Part shown: piece by piece, positions 1-9,396 of the stretch
Layout: the number at the start of each line of letters is the position of its first letter
How positions within the stretch are numbered: position 1 is the stretch's first letter
Assembly (NCBI RefSeq): GCF_000272045.2
Contig: NZ_AJYZ02000019.1
Location: forward strand, 1,018,516 to 1,082,515
From: Vibrio crassostreae 9ZC13
GTDB taxonomy: Bacteria > Pseudomonadota > Gammaproteobacteria > Enterobacterales > Vibrionaceae
Direction: 5' to 3'
Length of the DNA stretch: 64,000 nt
Position numbers and translations under genes: made by a program
The notes under the pieces: model-generated
What the model saw: only the letters and a program-made list of their open reading frames with translations
The model's database searches: none
Told to the model about the DNA's origin: nothing

Positions 1-341
1 ACAGTGTGTGCGTACTCTACAATTACCTGATTTCCTTCAATATAAGCATTTTGGATCTCACCATCAACACTCATTCTACTTTTCAGGTAGACCACTTTAG
101 GCCCCGATTCATTGCCCTCTTTTAGCGAGGGGAATACATTCCTTGGTTCCAAATGAAGTAAACGACAAAAATGACTAATGAAAGACATGGTTAATGGCGT
201 CTCCCCTCTTAGCACTCTTGAGAAATCAAGCTGGTTCATGCCTAGCTTTTTTGAAAACTCCATCTGCGTAATTCGCATTCTCGATTTTTGTGACATCCAC
301 GTTTGATACAACGCGTCTCTGTCTAGTTCTGTGAATTCCAT
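1..341 (-). CDS. Partial helix-turn-helix (Cro/C1-type) regulator
   Basis: A reading frame on the minus strand starts at an ATG (339-341), preceded by AAAGGAG five bases upstream, and runs off the left edge after 113 codons without a stop. Residues of about 15-65 look like a Cro/C1-type helix-turn-helix: a QMEFSKKLGMNQLDFSRVLRGE stretch has the usual spacing of an XRE recognition helix, although recognition is by eye only. The rest resembles a small regulator with a short C-terminal domain. It diverges from gbpA, but about 480 bases and the gbpA riboswitch lie between them, so there is no evidence that it controls gbpA. The C-terminus is unseen. Confidence 0.75.
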   Translation of the reverse strand, partial: MEFTELDRDALYQTWMSQKSRMRITQMEFSKKLGMNQLDFSRVLRGETPLTMSFISHFCRLLHLEPRNVFPSLKEGNESGPKVVYLKSRMSVDGEIQNAYIEGNQVIVEYAHT

Positions 342-664
342 ACCGGCTCCTTTATATAATTCATACCAATCAATTGTCCGGTTTTTCATACATGGCGTGT
401 CAGGGTTCGGTTAGTGGAAACCAAAGGTTTGGTTTTGATATGTGCACAATTGTTGTACAGAGCGAAGCGAAACAACCCAAAGTCATTCACTAAAACGATT
501 AGATCAAATGCTTTCTTTATTTATATCAATAATTTATACGTTAACGAACTAAACATATAGCAAGTTAATTTGTATCAAGAATTAAAAGTTCGAGATTGGC
601 ATTCCACATTTCAATCGATTGATTCGCATTTATAAAACTGGTTGGCTACATTTCGATTGCTCAA
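342..664. other. Intergenic region between HTH gene and gbpA riboswitch
   Basis: This AT-rich spacer should carry the divergent promoters of the HTH gene and gbpA. No convincing open frame or long repeat is visible in it. A specific promoter cannot be assigned by eye. Confidence 0.5.
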
Positions 665-667
665 ACG

Positions 668-755
668 CACTTCTGGCAAACTATTTGAAAGAATAGGACG
701 CAAAGCCACCGGTCTGTCGACAAATATTCTGTCTATGATAGCGGGGCCGCCACTT
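668..755 (+). promoter_or_regulatory. Cyclic di-GMP-I (GEMM-I) riboswitch
   Basis: The leader of gbpA contains the GEMM-I core in order: GGCAAAC, a GAAA tetraloop (the 5' hairpin), GGACGCAAAGCC with its following CACCGG, a variable second hairpin, then ATAGCGGGGCCGCC closing the aptamer. Spacing and conserved bases match the class I cyclic di-GMP aptamer. In Vibrio cholerae the Vc1 member of this class lies upstream of gbpA, so position agrees with family knowledge. The start codon of gbpA is about 70 bases downstream. A short GCCG...CGGC pairing between 780 and 815 might be part of the expression platform, which is not proven. Confidence 0.94.
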
Positions 756-826
756 AATAGAATTTAAGTGTAAATGCATGCCGGGGTGTTCTCTTTTTTG
801 TCGGCCAAATACAGTAAGGACAAATA

Positions 827-2293
827 ATGAAACAACTCCAAAAAAAATCACTCATCGCGCTATCGCTTCTTAGCGTAAGCGGTGCAAGCTTCGGTCACGG
901 TTATGTCTCGGCATACAACAATGGCGTAGCTGAGAGCCGTGTTGCCCTATGTAAGTTCCCTGCGAGTGATACGCAAGAGAAAAACACCAACTGTGGTGGT
1001 ATCCAATACGAACCACAAAGTGTAGAAGGCCCTGAAGGCTTCCCAGAAGTTGGCCCTGCTGATGGGAAAATCGCCAGTGCGCAATCTTCTTTAGCAGCAG
1101 CACTAGACGAACAAAAGGCAGACCGCTGGGTTAAACGCCCTATCAAGTCTGGTTCTCAATACTTCGAGTGGACATTCACAGCTAACCACAAGACTCGCGA
1201 TTGGAAATATTACATTACTCAACCCGACTGGAATCCAAACCAGCCGTTGGCTCGCAGCTCTTTTGACTTAACGCCATTCTGTGTTGTTGAAGGCAATATG
1301 GAACAGCCACCGATGCAAGTCAGTCACTTGTGTAATGTGCCAGAGCGTGAAGGTTATCAAGTGATCCTTGCGGTATGGGATGTGGGTGATACTGCAATGG
1401 CTTTCTACAACGTTATCGATGTGAAGTTTGATGGCGACGGCCCTATCATCCCGGATTGGGATCAAGGCGGTCAAATCAACCCGACACAAGACCTGAATGT
1501 TGGTGATGCTGTTTATACTCGCGTATTCGACCAATCCGGTGAGAACGCTTCATACAGCACTGAGCTTGTGATTGAAACTTCTGAACAAGGCAAAGCCAAT
1601 AACTGGTCTTACGCTCTTTCTTCTAAAATCAATCAAGAGCAGACGCAAATCAAAGCAGGTCAATTGAACGACCAAGGCGATTTTGCGCCAGTATACGGCA
1701 CGAACCCTGTTTATCTAAAAGCAGGTTCTGGCTTTAACAGTGTGGAAATCGGCTACAAGATTGACACTCCAGAACCCGAGCTTGAGCTAGAAGTAACAGG
1801 CTTAGAATCAGAGTACATTATCGATGAGAGCCAACCTACTCAGCTTGACCTTACGCTAGCGGCAACAGGCGATATTCAAGCTGAGCTTACCGTGTACAAC
1901 CATCACCGTGAAGCACTTGCCTCTCAGAAATCGGACCTAACAGACGGACAAGTTGAAGATATTCAACTGACTCTTTCTAAGTCTGAAGCTGGTCACCACA
2001 TGCTTGTGGTTGTGACGAAAGATGACCAAGGTAACTTAGTGGATCAGAACACGCTTGATTTCCACCTAATGGACGAGCAAACACCGCCACCAGCAGGCGA
2101 CTACGACTTCGTGTTCCCAGAAAGCATTGAGTCTTACACAGCAGGAACAAAGGTTCTAAGCAGCGATGGTGGCGTTTATCAGTGTAAAGAGTTCCCATAC
2201 TCTGGCTACTGTGTTCAATGGGCTCCAACAGCAACTCAGTACGAACCAGGTGTCGGTTCACACTGGCAAAGTGCTTGGAACAAAGTGGACTAA
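827..2293 (+). CDS. gbpA: GlcNAc/chitin-binding protein A (AA10 lytic polysaccharide monooxygenase)
   Basis: This secreted, copper-dependent chitin-oxidising and adhesion protein helps vibrios bind chitin and mucin. A signal peptide of 23 residues ends in SFG, leaving His24 as the mature N-terminus; His24 and His121 (in ANHKTRD) form the histidine brace. The AA10 domain covers about residues 24-200, two middle domains of the GbpA type cover about 205-415, and a C-terminal chitin-binding module with conserved Trp and Cys covers about 425-488. The length of 488 is close to the 485 of V. cholerae GbpA. The start follows TAAGGACAAATA. The cyclic di-GMP riboswitch upstream implies that expression follows this second messenger. 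Confidence 0.96.
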   Translation: MKQLQKKSLIALSLLSVSGASFGHGYVSAYNNGVAESRVALCKFPASDTQEKNTNCGGIQYEPQSVEGPEGFPEVGPADGKIASAQSSLAAALDEQKADRWVKRPIKSGSQYFEWTFTANHKTRDWKYYITQPDWNPNQPLARSSFDLTPFCVVEGNMEQPPMQVSHLCNVPEREGYQVILAVWDVGDTAMAFYNVIDVKFDGDGPIIPDWDQGGQINPTQDLNVGDAVYTRVFDQSGENASYSTELVIETSEQGKANNWSYALSSKINQEQTQIKAGQLNDQGDFAPVYGTNPVYLKAGSGFNSVEIGYKIDTPEPELELEVTGLESEYIIDESQPTQLDLTLAATGDIQAELTVYNHHREALASQKSDLTDGQVEDIQLTLSKSEAGHHMLVVVTKDDQGNLVDQNTLDFHLMDEQTPPPAGDYDFVFPESIESYTAGTKVLSSDGGVYQCKEFPYSGYCVQWAPTATQYEPGVGSHWQSAWNKVD

Positions 2294-2347
2294 GTACTCG
2301 CTAGATACTTACTTTGTATTGGGTGAGTTTTAGTCATCAACCAAACA

Positions 2348-2374
2348 AAAACGGATGCCCAAAGCATCCGTTTT
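2348..2374. terminator. Bidirectional terminator between gbpA and ctaB
   Basis: An 11-bp perfect hairpin (AAAACGGATGC / GCATCCGTTTT) with a 5-base loop and T tracts on both strands lies between the convergent ends of gbpA and ctaB. It can serve both genes. Confidence 0.85.
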
Positions 2375-2404
2375 CTTATTCTGTAACAGCTGAAGCATCA
2401 GTTA

Positions 2405-3379
2405 TCAAAGTAGATAGTGGTCCGCCAACAGAGCGACAAACAAGATCATGAGATGATAGATGGAGAACTTAAAGGTCTTCATCGCCATATTAGGTTCGTC
2501 ACGATATTTAAGTACCCAAGCGTGATAAACAAACCCGCCGTTGAGCACCAATGAAGCGCTCAAATATATCCAGCTACTCATGCCGACCAATACCGGCAAT
2601 ATACATACGATGCTTAGCAGCAAGGTATAGAGCAAAATAGAAGTCTTGGTGTATTCGATTCCGTGGGTCACAGGCAGCATGGGGATATTCACTTTGGCAT
2701 ACTCATCACGACGATGAATTGCCAACGCCCAGAAATGAGGAGGTGTCCAAATAAAGATGATCATCACCAACAACCAAGCATTTGAATGCAGTTCGTTGGT
2801 AACCGCCGTCCAGCCCAGTAACGGAGGCATTGCACCAGCGATCCCTGCTATCACAATGTTTTGCGGCGTTGCTCGCTTCAAGTACATGGTATAGATGACC
2901 GCATAGCCCAATAAACTTGCAAAGGTTAGCCAAGCCGTGAGTTGATTGACCCACACCACTAACGTAGCGAACCCAAATAAGCCGATACCTGCTGCAAAGC
3001 TAAACACACGCACACTACTCAGCTCACCGGATGGTAAAGGGCGTCGATTTGTTCGAGTCATCTGGCCGTCGATCTTTTTATCGATCAAATGGTTAAACGC
3101 AGCCGCTGAACCTGCCATTAACCCTATCCCAATCATTCCGAACAAAGTTTGTTGCAAAGGCAATCCATTCGGCACGGCCAAACACATCCCAACCAATGCT
3201 GTCAGCAACATCAAAGCCACCACTTTAGGCTTAGTCAGCGTTAAATAAACTTTCCAAGTGGCTTTGTTTTTTTCAGCCTTTTCGTTACTTAAAGTTATGT
3301 CATTATTGGCTGTTATCTTATGAGTTAAGGCTGCGTCTTGAGCCACCACTTCATACTGTGTTGACGTTCTACTGACCAT
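2405..3379 (-). CDS. ctaB: Protoheme IX farnesyltransferase (heme O synthase)
   Basis: This UbiA-family prenyltransferase joins farnesyl diphosphate to heme B to give heme O, the precursor of heme A for the oxidase in this operon. The 324-residue protein is almost entirely membrane segments (about nine). It carries the polar loop [21 protein letters not shown], with the Asp-rich and Arg-rich prenyl-diphosphate site, and a second loop [15 protein letters not shown] chose the ATG at 3379 because AAGGAGGTAATC precedes it; an upstream ATG at 3400 has no ribosome site. The gene overlaps the end of ctaA by 11 bases, suggesting translational coupling. The symbol cyoE is used for the same family. Confidence 0.95.
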   Translation of the reverse strand: MVSRTSTQYEVVAQDAALTHKITANNDITLSNEKAEKNKATWKVYLTLTKPKVVALMLLTALVGMCLAVPNGLPLQQTLFGMIGIGLMAGSAAAFNHLIDKKIDGQMTRTNRRPLPSGELSSVRVFSFAAGIGLFGFATLVVWVNQLTAWLTFASLLGYAVIYTMYLKRATPQNIVIAGIAGAMPPLLGWTAVTNELHSNAWLLVMIIFIWTPPHFWALAIHRRDEYAKVNIPMLPVTHGIEYTKTSILLYTLLLSIVCILPVLVGMSSWIYLSASLVLNGGFVYHAWVLKYRDEPNMAMKTFKFSIYHLMILFVALLADHYLL

Positions 3380-4424
3380 GATTACCTCCTTGCAATACAC
3401 TGTTCTTCACCACGCTCTCACTCGGTTTGCGTTGCCACACCACAAAATTGGTTACAACCATGCTGATGAGCAACATTGCTGCGACTAGGTTATGCAAAAC
3501 CGCAACTGAGATTGGCAGGTGAAACCATACATTACTGATCCCAAGGCTGATTTGAGTAAACAACACTATTGCGACAATCATGCTCAGCTTTTGGTGAGGC
3601 ACTTGACCAAACTTCCATAACTGGTACACGACCATCAGCACCGTTAATGTCGCCACAATAGCCCCGAACCTGTGCATGACATGTATGGTAAGCCTCGCGG
3701 GATACTCCAACACACCAAACTCATAGTTATCGTGTCCGTGTTGAGCAAAATCGAACGCATTTTTGAAATCGAGGTCGCTCATCCAGTTACCTTCACAAAT
3801 AGGCAATTGGGTACACACCAAAGCGGCATAGTTTGACGATGTCCAACCACCAAGCAGTATCTGCCCAACCACAATGAGTAACCCAAACAACGCCCAAAAT
3901 TTAAGTGTTGGAGAATAAGAAGCCTCGCCAAAACGGCTTTGGAATTGAGACAAACGGCAGTAGAGCAGACACAACAGTGACAGCAACGTGAAGCCCCCCA
4001 TCAAATGCGCCATAACCACAACGGGCATCAACTTAAGAGTCACCGTCCACATTCCAAGCAAAGCCTGAAAAATCACAGTGGCAGAGATAAGTAATGGAAG
4101 ACCAACTGGTGTTATATTCTTTTTAATACACCAAGCTACAACGACAAAGATAAGCAACCCTAATGTTCCTGCAAAGTAGCGATGGATCATCTCTACCCAC
4201 GCTTTGTCTGCTTCAAGAGATCGCTCTGGAAATTGCAGATTGGCTTGACTCACCGCTTGGGCATCAGACGGAACGGTGATCTTACCGTAACAACCCGGCC
4301 AGTCAGGGCAGCCAAGGCCAGCATCAGACAGGCGTGTATAAGCTCCGAGAACAATCACGGTAAGGGTTAACAAGATAGTTAATCTCATCACAAGCATCAG
4401 TAAATCAGGGGCTTTATTCTGCAT
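3369..4424 (-). CDS. ctaA: Heme A synthase (COX15/CtaA)
   Basis: This membrane enzyme oxidises the methyl group of heme O to the formyl group of heme A. About eight transmembrane helices are visible, and the His residues typical of the family appear in [23 protein letters not shown] and VLHNLVA. An extracytoplasmic loop has paired Cys ([11 protein letters not shown]), as in the cysteine-containing class of COX15 proteins. The ATG at 4424 is preferred because AGGGAG sits seven bases upstream; a GTG at 4427 is also open. It lies between the SCO-like gene and ctaB. Confidence 0.95.
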   Translation of the reverse strand: MQNKAPDLLMLVMRLTILLTLTVIVLGAYTRLSDAGLGCPDWPGCYGKITVPSDAQAVSQANLQFPERSLEADKAWVEMIHRYFAGTLGLLIFVVVAWCIKKNITPVGLPLLISATVIFQALLGMWTVTLKLMPVVVMAHLMGGFTLLSLLCLLYCRLSQFQSRFGEASYSPTLKFWALFGLLIVVGQILLGGWTSSNYAALVCTQLPICEGNWMSDLDFKNAFDFAQHGHDNYEFGVLEYPARLTIHVMHRFGAIVATLTVLMVVYQLWKFGQVPHQKLSMIVAIVLFTQISLGISNVWFHLPISVAVLHNLVAAMLLISMVVTNFVVWQRKPSESVVKNSVLQGGNHGQ

Positions 4425-4484
4425 CACTTATCTCCCTATACTTATTCCCTTTCGCTGCTTAAGCTCAAGCATTTGCGCCATCAA

Positions 4485-5093
4485 CTACCCAACTCGTGAC
4501 AGCTTAAGTAGCTTTCTTAAATCATGAATCATACCTTTGGATTGCCCGACTAACTGCGACGGTTCCGACACGCTTTTGTACTCCATAACCAACTGTCCTA
4601 GCGGGTCAATAATGACAATAGAAGCCGGCGCAAACTCGGTGCTTAACTGATCGCCACCAGCTAACAAAGACAGATCCGGCTTATCAAGCGAACCCGATAA
4701 CGAGTTGCCTTCCGATACAAAAACAACGGCCGTCACTCGCTCTTTGTTTTTCCCTAACGCTAAGTAGCTTTGATTCAAATAATGGAGTTGTTGTTCACAC
4801 AAGCTTTCGCACTCCATCGGCGCGATATACCCCACAACCCAACCCTCTCCAGCCATGGGTACCGTTACGCCGAAATCCGCTAGTGTAGTTCTTGGTTCGA
4901 CCAATTCGCCCGAGTTAGTGACACCTGATGTGTACCAATTCTGGTCCAGCACAGCTTTGGCGATAATGGCTGGCAAAGCGAAAATTAAAACAAGTCCAAT
5001 TATTACCAAGCGCCCTTTAGTACGACGGCTTCTGAGCTCAGCCATGTTTGCCTCGGTAATTTCCCTGTTCACTTGTGCTTGAGATTTATCCAT
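4485..5093 (-). CDS. Membrane-anchored SCO/thioredoxin-like protein of the cox operon
   Basis: This 202-residue protein has one transmembrane helix at about residues 29-49 followed by a periplasmic domain. That domain contains PMECESLCEQ, a CxxxC motif placed as in SCO1 copper chaperones, and a later VIIDPLGQLVMEY that looks like the beta-hairpin of a thioredoxin fold. The family usually sits between SURF1 and ctaA in such operons and is annotated as hypothetical. A role in copper delivery or redox control of CuA assembly is inference from the motif and context. It overlaps the SURF1 gene by 8 bases. Confidence 0.8.
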   Translation of the reverse strand: MDKSQAQVNREITEANMAELRSRRTKGRLVIIGLVLIFALPAIIAKAVLDQNWYTSGVTNSGELVEPRTTLADFGVTVPMAGEGWVVGYIAPMECESLCEQQLHYLNQSYLALGKNKERVTAVVFVSEGNSLSGSLDKPDLSLLAGGDQLSTEFAPASIVIIDPLGQLVMEYKSVSEPSQLVGQSKGMIHDLRKLLKLSRVG

Positions 5094-5919
5094 CCTTATT
5101 CCTCGTGATAGGTGTTGCTTTTAGGTACCGATAGCCAATCAACAACATCAAAAACAAAAGTACCGCAGCCATAACAAACCATTGAAATGAGTAACCAAAA
5201 TGCTTCTCAGACCTCATCGCCGTTGGACGCCATAACATTTCATAGGGCCATGAATCTAAACTCTGAGGTTGGAAGACAAAGGGCAGCACTTCTTGTCCTG
5301 TATACTGTGATAACGCTGCTATGTTTAGGTTTTGGATTCTATTCGGTGTCGTATTTTCTAAACCCAACTCATGACTTAAAGGATTAATTGAGCGTGTATA
5401 CAAGCGCCCTGACATTTTGGTTGGTACAGTGATACTTCCTAATTGCGGTAGTTCTCTTCTGTCATTACTTGCCGGAACAAACCCAAGATCGATCAACAAC
5501 TGTTTTTCAGCCACTAAGGACTGGTTTCCATCTTCAAAGCGAACCTCACCCAACATGTAAATCACATACCCTACCGTTCCTTGGCTTATCTGGTTGTCTA
5601 ACAAGAGCATCAAGCCGCTCGTATTGACTAATTCAACATCAGCCTTTAACCCGTTTAGGGTTTGAGGATTTAATGACTCTTGACCAGATAAATCCAGCTC
5701 TCGCAACTCAGAAATAACGACACCTAAAGGTTGTGACGAGAGATGTGCTCTCTCAGCTAATTGCTGTTCATCACGTAATTTCTCGTTACCACGATCGAGT
5801 TGCCACAAACCTAACTTGATTAAAGCGCCGACTGAAACCACAGTTAAAACAACCGCTATCCAAAAACCTTTACTGCGGAACTTGTGTTCATCATCAATCA
5901 ATCGGTTTGGAGTTATCAC
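5086..5919 (-). CDS. SURF1 family cytochrome c oxidase assembly protein
   Basis: SURF1 proteins help insert heme A into subunit I. The protein has the expected layout: a first membrane helix close to the N-terminus (FWIAVVLTVVSVGALIKLG), the family signature GLWQLDRGNEKL just after it, a periplasmic domain, and a final helix near the C-terminus after WRPTAMRSEKHFGYSFQW. The start is uncertain. The frame stays open to an ATG at 6033, which would overlap the opposite-strand DUF2909 gene by over 100 bases. A GTG at 5919 gives 277 residues and no overlap, and I use it; a TTG at 5901 is also possible. Confidence 0.85.
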   Translation of the reverse strand: MITPNRLIDDEHKFRSKGFWIAVVLTVVSVGALIKLGLWQLDRGNEKLRDEQQLAERAHLSSQPLGVVISELRELDLSGQESLNPQTLNGLKADVELVNTSGLMLLLDNQISQGTVGYVIYMLGEVRFEDGNQSLVAEKQLLIDLGFVPASNDRRELPQLGSITVPTKMSGRLYTRSINPLSHELGLENTTPNRIQNLNIAALSQYTGQEVLPFVFQPQSLDSWPYEMLWRPTAMRSEKHFGYSFQWFVMAAVLLFLMLLIGYRYLKATPITRNKDG

Positions 5920-5920
5920 T

Positions 5921-6151
5921 ATGGCGTCATCTACCTTTGTTCTGTTATTTAAAGTCGTCTTGGTCGCTTTGCTGTTTTTTATCGCTTTCAATTTGATGAA
6001 AGGCCTAATCCAAATCGCCTCGGGCAAACACAATGGAAAAAGGCTCAGTCACTTCTTGGGGCGTCGTGTCATGTGGTCAGCCGTTGTCGTGCTACTTTTA
6101 TTACTTGCTCTGGGATCAGGAGTGATAACTCCCAACCCTCGCCCCTATTAA
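5921..6151 (+). CDS. DUF2909 family twin-transmembrane protein
   Basis: This 76-residue protein has two membrane helices, and its C-terminal half (SHFLGRRVMWSAVVVLLLLL, then SGVITPNPRPY) matches the DUF2909 family, which is found next to coxC and SURF1 in many proteobacterial cox clusters. The ATG at 5921 follows TTGGAGTTATCACT. It is coded on the opposite strand to the whole oxidase operon, starting head to head with SURF1, an arrangement known for this family. Its function is unknown; a role in oxidase assembly is guessed only from its neighbours. Confidence 0.85.
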   Translation: MASSTFVLLFKVVLVALLFFIAFNLMKGLIQIASGKHNGKRLSHFLGRRVMWSAVVVLLLLLALGSGVITPNPRPY

Positions 6152-6170
6152 TCCCCTATAGGCTCAATCG

Positions 6171-7055
6171 TTAAAGTACATAAACAAACACAAACAGGCC
6201 CAACCAAACCACATCAACAAAGTGCCAATACCAACTGCCCGCTTGGAACGCAAAGTGGTCTTTCGGAGTGAAGTGGTCTTTCGCAACCCTTGCCAGCAAC
6301 ACAATCAAAAAGATCGTCCCTAAACAGACATGTAAGCCATGAAACCCAGTCAGTAAAAAGAAAGTATTACCGTAGATGCCAGACTGAAGTGTCAGCCCCA
6401 TCTCTTGATAAGCGTGAAGATACTCTTCAACTTGGAAGAACAGGAAGAAGCTAGCCAGAACAATGGTTATCTCCAACCACACGATCAAAGCCATACGCTT
6501 ATTTTGTTCAAGACTGATATGTGCCATGTGCAGCGTCACAGAGGAAAGCAGCAGAATAATGGTGTTCTTAAGCGGGATACCTTGCCAAGGCATGGCTTGT
6601 GTCGTTACGCCATCAGGGGTCGTCGTTAGTGGCCAAATTGATTGGAACATCGGCCACAATACTTCATGGGTCATTTCATTATTGCCCGCACCACCAATCC
6701 AAGGCACAGAAATCATTCGAGCATAGAAAAGCGCGCCAAAGAAAGCGCCAAAGAACATGATTTCGGAAAAGATGAACCAACTCATTCCTTGTCTAAAAGA
6801 ACGAGAAATCTGCTCAGAATAGAGACCACTCAATGATTCTGTGATCACATTGCTAAACCAACCTGCGAGCATGTAAAGCAGCACAGCAAACCCGACTAAC
6901 AACACCGCTTTGCCAAACACACCACCTGCGGCGTCGGTACCCATGTTTTGCACCGTCAAGCCAGCGCCAACCGCGACCAAAAACAGTGCTACAGCACCCA
7001 CCAATGGCCAGTGGCTTTGATGTGGAACGAAATAAACTTCCTTTTTAGAACTCAT
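6171..7055 (-). CDS. coxC: Cytochrome c oxidase subunit III
   Basis: Subunit III stabilises the oxidase core and its proton uptake. The 294-residue protein starts with KKEVYFVPHQSHWPLVG, typical of the bacterial family, and has seven membrane helices. Family motifs include the EIMFFGAFFGALFYAR helix with its conserved Glu, LLLSSVTLHMAH, and the FHGLHVCLG and WHFVDVVWLGLF helices at the C-terminus. It lies downstream of ctaG in the operon. Confidence 0.96.
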   Translation of the reverse strand: MSSKKEVYFVPHQSHWPLVGAVALFLVAVGAGLTVQNMGTDAAGGVFGKAVLLVGFAVLLYMLAGWFSNVITESLSGLYSEQISRSFRQGMSWFIFSEIMFFGAFFGALFYARMISVPWIGGAGNNEMTHEVLWPMFQSIWPLTTTPDGVTTQAMPWQGIPLKNTIILLLSSVTLHMAHISLEQNKRMALIVWLEITIVLASFFLFFQVEEYLHAYQEMGLTLQSGIYGNTFFLLTGFHGLHVCLGTIFLIVLLARVAKDHFTPKDHFAFQAGSWYWHFVDVVWLGLFVFVYVL

Positions 7056-7093
7056 CGCTCAACTCCTTATGTTGATACTGGTTCTGTAAATTC

Positions 7094-7723
7094 CTAGTTA
7101 CTTGCGAGTACGTTAGGCTCAGATTTATTGGCCGCAGCACCCACCTCATTCGTGATATTGAATAATGTGTAAGAGAGCGTCAGCGTATGTATCGATTCTG
7201 GAATATCTGGCTCAATGTAAAATATCAAACCCATTTCTGCGCTCTTGTGCCCGTCCAATGGCTGCTGATTAAAGCAAAAGCATTCCATCTTATTGAAGTA
7301 GGTTGCCCCCATACCTGGAGAAACCGACGGTACGGCTTGGCCAACCAATGAGGCTCCAGAAAGGTTTTTGGCAATGTAGTTAGTTTGAACCACCTCACCA
7401 GGATGAACCTCTAACACTCGAACTTCAGGCGAAAACTGCCATGGCATATCTGGCTTGATGTGGGACATGAATTCGACTCGAACCGTACGAGAGTAGTCTG
7501 GCTGCATTCCCTGAGGTTGCACCGCTGAAACAGTATTAGTTTTGCCATTGATGCCTAAGGCCTCACACATGACATCGTAGAGCGGCACCAAAGCGAAACC
7601 GAAGCAAAACATCGCAACCACGCTCAACACCAAGTAGCCCGTCAGCTTTTTGGTCGATCGCTTATTAGACAGGCGCTTAGGTTGTTTTTTATCTTGATTG
7701 GGATCGCTTTGCTTATCACTCAT
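7094..7723 (-). CDS. ctaG: Cytochrome c oxidase assembly protein CtaG/Cox11
   Basis: Cox11 delivers copper to the CuB site of subunit I. After a cytoplasmic Lys-rich tail, one membrane helix (about residues 30-48) is followed by a periplasmic immunoglobulin-like domain carrying the ECFCFNQQPL copper-binding motif. The protein is 209 residues from the ATG at 7723, which is preceded by AGAGGG; an ATG further upstream at 7795 would overlap coxA and is rejected. The end of coxA lies only 11 bases before this start. Confidence 0.95.
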   Translation of the reverse strand: MSDKQSDPNQDKKQPKRLSNKRSTKKLTGYLVLSVVAMFCFGFALVPLYDVMCEALGINGKTNTVSAVQPQGMQPDYSRTVRVEFMSHIKPDMPWQFSPEVRVLEVHPGEVVQTNYIAKNLSGASLVGQAVPSVSPGMGATYFNKMECFCFNQQPLDGHKSAEMGLIFYIEPDIPESIHTLTLSYTLFNITNEVGAAANKSEPNVLASN

Positions 7724-7734
7724 GGTTCTGCCCT

Positions 7735-9396
7735 CTAATCCACTTTCGGCGGATGGGTAAAGGTGTGGTGAGGCGCAGGGCTTGGTACTGTCCATTCAAG
7801 ACCTTCAGCTCTATCCCAAGGCTTACTTGGCGCAGGCTCTCCCCCTCTTACGCACTTAATCGCTAGCCATAAGAAAATTAGCTGAGACAACCCAAACGCA
7901 AAACCACCAATCGACACGACTTGGTTAACGTCAGCAAACTGAATCGCATAATCAGGAATACGACGCGGCATACCCGCTAACCCTAAAAAGTGCATCGGGA
8001 AAAACAGTACATTAACTGAAATCACCGACGTCCAGAAATGCCACAGGCTGAGCTTGTGGTCGTACATATGTCCGGTCCACTTAGGCAGCCAATAATAGGC
8101 AGCAGCCATAATCGAGAACACGGCACCGGTTACCAGAACATAATGGAAGTGAGCCACAACAAAATAAGTATCGTGGTATTGGAAATCAGCTGGCACGATA
8201 GCGAGCATCAATCCAGATAACCCGCCAATCGTAAACAAAACAATGAAGGCAATCGCAAACAGCATTGGTGTTTCAAAGGTCAAAGCACCCCGCCACATGG
8301 TCGCTACCCAGTTGAAGACTTTCACACCGGTCGGCACCGCTATCAACATGGTGCAATACATGAAGAACAGTTCGGCAAATACTGGCATACCCGTGGTGAA
8401 CATGTGGTGTGCCCAAACCAAGAATGACAACAGTGCGATACTACAGGTCGCATAAACCATCGAGTGATAACCAAACAGGCGCTTACCACTGAATGCAGGG
8501 ATGATGGCTGAGACAATACCAAAAGATGGCAAGATCATGATGTACACTTCGGGGTGCCCAAAGAACCAGAATATGTGCTGGAACATCACCGGGTCCCCAC
8601 CACCAGCGGCATCAAAGAAGCTAGTCCCAAAATACTTGTCAGTCAGTACCATAGTCACAGCCCCCGCGAGAACGGGCATCACGGCTATCAGCAAGAAAGC
8701 GGTAATTAACCATGTCCATACGAACATCGGTAGCTTGAACCAAGTCATACCCGGAGCGCGCATGTTCACTATGGTTACGATGACGTTAATCGCCCCCATG
8801 ATCGAACTGATCCCCATAATATGAACTGAGAATACGAATAGCGCGGTACTGTCTGGGCCATAAGTTGTCGAGAGTGGCGCGTAGAAGGTCCAACCAAAGC
8901 TCGGGCCGCCACCCTCTGTAAACAAAGATCCGATTAAGATTAGAAACGCAAAAGGCAAGATCCAGAAACTGAGGTTGTTCATTCTCGGCAGCGCCATATC
9001 TGGTGCACCGATCATCATCGGAATCATCCAGTTAGCCAAACCCGTAAATGCAGGCATTACGGCACCGAATACCATGATTAAACCATGGACTGTAGTCATC
9101 TGATTGAAGAATTCTGGCTCAACGAGTTGCAAACCCGGTTGGAACAGCTCCGCACGGATCACCATCGCCATTGCGCCGCCCGTTAAGAACATTGCAAAGC
9201 TGAACCACAAATAAAGTGTACCAATGTCTTTATGATTGGTTGAATACAGCCAACGAGCCCAGCCTTTAGGTGCCGCATGTGAATCGTGATCATCAACAGG
9301 CAAATCATTATTGCCCAAGGTGCCTTCCGCAGAATGGCTCAGTACTTGATCTTCTGCTGGAGCCGATTTCACCGGCTTATTGATTGGTGAACTCAT
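7735..9396 (-). CDS. coxA: Cytochrome c oxidase subunit I
   Basis: This is the heme a / heme a3-CuB catalytic subunit of a proton-pumping terminal oxidase. It has 553 residues and twelve membrane helices. Visible signatures are the first heme His in TTVHGLIMVF, the CuB His-Tyr pair in WFFGHPEVYI, the two CuB His in VWAHHMFTTG, and the two heme His in VVAHFHYVLV. The start overlaps the end of coxB by four bases (ATGA), so the two are translationally coupled. An extended hydrophilic N-terminus of about 45 residues precedes the WLYSTNHKDIGTLYL start of the family. Confidence 0.98.
   Translation of the reverse strand: MSSPINKPVKSAPAEDQVLSHSAEGTLGNNDLPVDDHDSHAAPKGWARWLYSTNHKDIGTLYLWFSFAMFLTGGAMAMVIRAELFQPGLQLVEPEFFNQMTTVHGLIMVFGAVMPAFTGLANWMIPMMIGAPDMALPRMNNLSFWILPFAFLILIGSLFTEGGGPSFGWTFYAPLSTTYGPDSTALFVFSVHIMGISSIMGAINVIVTIVNMRAPGMTWFKLPMFVWTWLITAFLLIAVMPVLAGAVTMVLTDKYFGTSFFDAAGGGDPVMFQHIFWFFGHPEVYIMILPSFGIVSAIIPAFSGKRLFGYHSMVYATCSIALLSFLVWAHHMFTTGMPVFAELFFMYCTMLIAVPTGVKVFNWVATMWRGALTFETPMLFAIAFIVLFTIGGLSGLMLAIVPADFQYHDTYFVVAHFHYVLVTGAVFSIMAAAYYWLPKWTGHMYDHKLSLWHFWTSVISVNVLFFPMHFLGLAGMPRRIPDYAIQFADVNQVVSIGGFAFGLSQLIFLWLAIKCVRGGEPAPSKPWDRAEGLEWTVPSPAPHHTFTHPPKVD

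Noticed and set aside
870..1146. Reading frames on the minus strand inside gbpA
   Set aside because: They lie wholly inside a well-recognised gene, have no ribosome site and no protein-family features.
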